Translations under genes and position numbers: made by a program
From: Saccharolobus caldissimus
Lineage (GTDB): Archaea; Thermoproteota; Thermoprotei_A; Sulfolobales; Sulfolobaceae
NCBI RefSeq assembly: GCF_020886315.1
Contig: NZ_AP025226.1
Location: forward strand, 1,514,001 to 1,578,000
DNA length: 64,000 nucleotides
Direction of reading: 5' to 3'
Shown: piece after piece, positions 63,838-64,000 of the stretch
How the letters are laid out: each line of letters starts with the position of its first letter
Position numbering within the stretch: the stretch's first letter is position 1
Notes under the pieces: generated by a model
What the model saw: only the letters and a program-made list of their open reading frames with translations
Told to the model about the DNA's origin: nothing
The model's database searches: none

Positions 63838-64000
63838 ATGAACTACAAAACACCTCTAATTTTAGCAATTGTTATTGCGATCGCAATTATTGTCGGAATA
63901 CTAGTATTTGCGAATTCTCATACTGCGAATATAACTAATAATAATGATAGTCTAAACTATACTACTATAGGAATAATATACACTTATAATATATCGCCTT
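63838..64000 (+). CDS. membrane-anchored extracytoplasmic protein, cut by window end
   Basis: The visible 54 codons give MNYKTPLILAIVIAIAIIVG, a strongly hydrophobic N-terminal anchor, then an Asn/Thr/Ser-rich stretch with several N-x-T sites (NITNNNDS, NYTT), which is typical of secreted or anchored Sulfolobales proteins. It is divergent from an ABC-2 exporter. The rest of the gene is outside the window. Confidence 0.6.
   Translation, partial: MNYKTPLILAIVIAIAIIVGILVFANSHTANITNNNDSLNYTTIGIIYTYNISP

Overview
The window comes from an AT-rich member of the Sulfolobales (thermoacidophilic Crenarchaeota). Supporting signs are a DoxB-type quinol oxidase, an alcohol dehydrogenase with the Glu-variant zinc site known from Saccharolobus, an ISC1904-like IS607 element and an ISC1173-like IS1 element, CRISPR repeats ending in the ATTGAAAG handle, a Sso2081-like ring nuclease, and many starts placed about 26 nt behind a TATA box (leaderless mRNAs). 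No marker here fixes the genus. No rRNA or tRNA gene was recognised.

Layout. 1-3.1 kb: a small membrane protein, a CARF-PIN protein and a PD-(D/E)XK-like protein. 3.6-13.3 kb: a catabolic cluster (UbiD decarboxylase, alcohol dehydrogenase, MFS carrier, Bat-type regulator; divergently an acyl-CoA synthetase, a crotonase and a molybdenum hydroxylase large subunit) with a perfect palindrome at the central promoter. 13.4-16.6 kb: doxB and small membrane genes. 17-26.5 kb: a nitrogen-scavenging region with a nicotinamidase-like hydrolase, USP, NCS1 permease with a Cys-rich tail, a twice-frameshifted aliphatic amidase, and a complete urease operon ureAB-C-E-F-G-D. 26.5-30.1 kb: structured intergenic DNA, an AbrB/PIN pair, a nucleotidyltransferase pair and an OrfB remnant. 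30.3-34.7 kb: a bd-type oxidase and an APC transporter. 35-39.2 kb: a decayed VapBC and a methyltransferase gene broken by nested transposons. 39.4-43.7 kb: GNAT, an ABC exporter and a DUF871 protein.

43.7-60.7 kb is the defence island. A type III-B (Cmr) effector is encoded on both strands: Cmr4-like/Cmr2/Cmr3 leftward and Cmr4/Cmr5/Cmr1/Cmr6 rightward. With it lie the CARF-HEPN effector Csx1 and a Crn1-type ring nuclease. Two features stand out. There are two Cmr4 paralogues, and in one the catalytic Asp position is Asn. A three-gene cassette (SMC/RecF-like ATPase, PD-(D/E)XK-like nuclease, unknown protein) sits in the middle of the cmr locus. Cas10 has an intact GGDD cyclase motif but no HD nuclease domain, so the system looks built for cyclic-oligoadenylate signalling, with Csx1 and possibly the distant CARF-PIN protein as effectors and Crn1 as off-switch. 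Further right are an AAA ATPase with a 31-bp palindrome at its start, an intact IS1-family insertion, csa1 and cas4 without cas1/cas2, and a CRISPR array of 18 identical 25-bp repeats. No cas6 lies in the window.

60.8-64 kb: a double-hotdog thioesterase, an ABC-2 exporter pair and the start of a membrane-anchored extracytoplasmic protein cut by the window edge.
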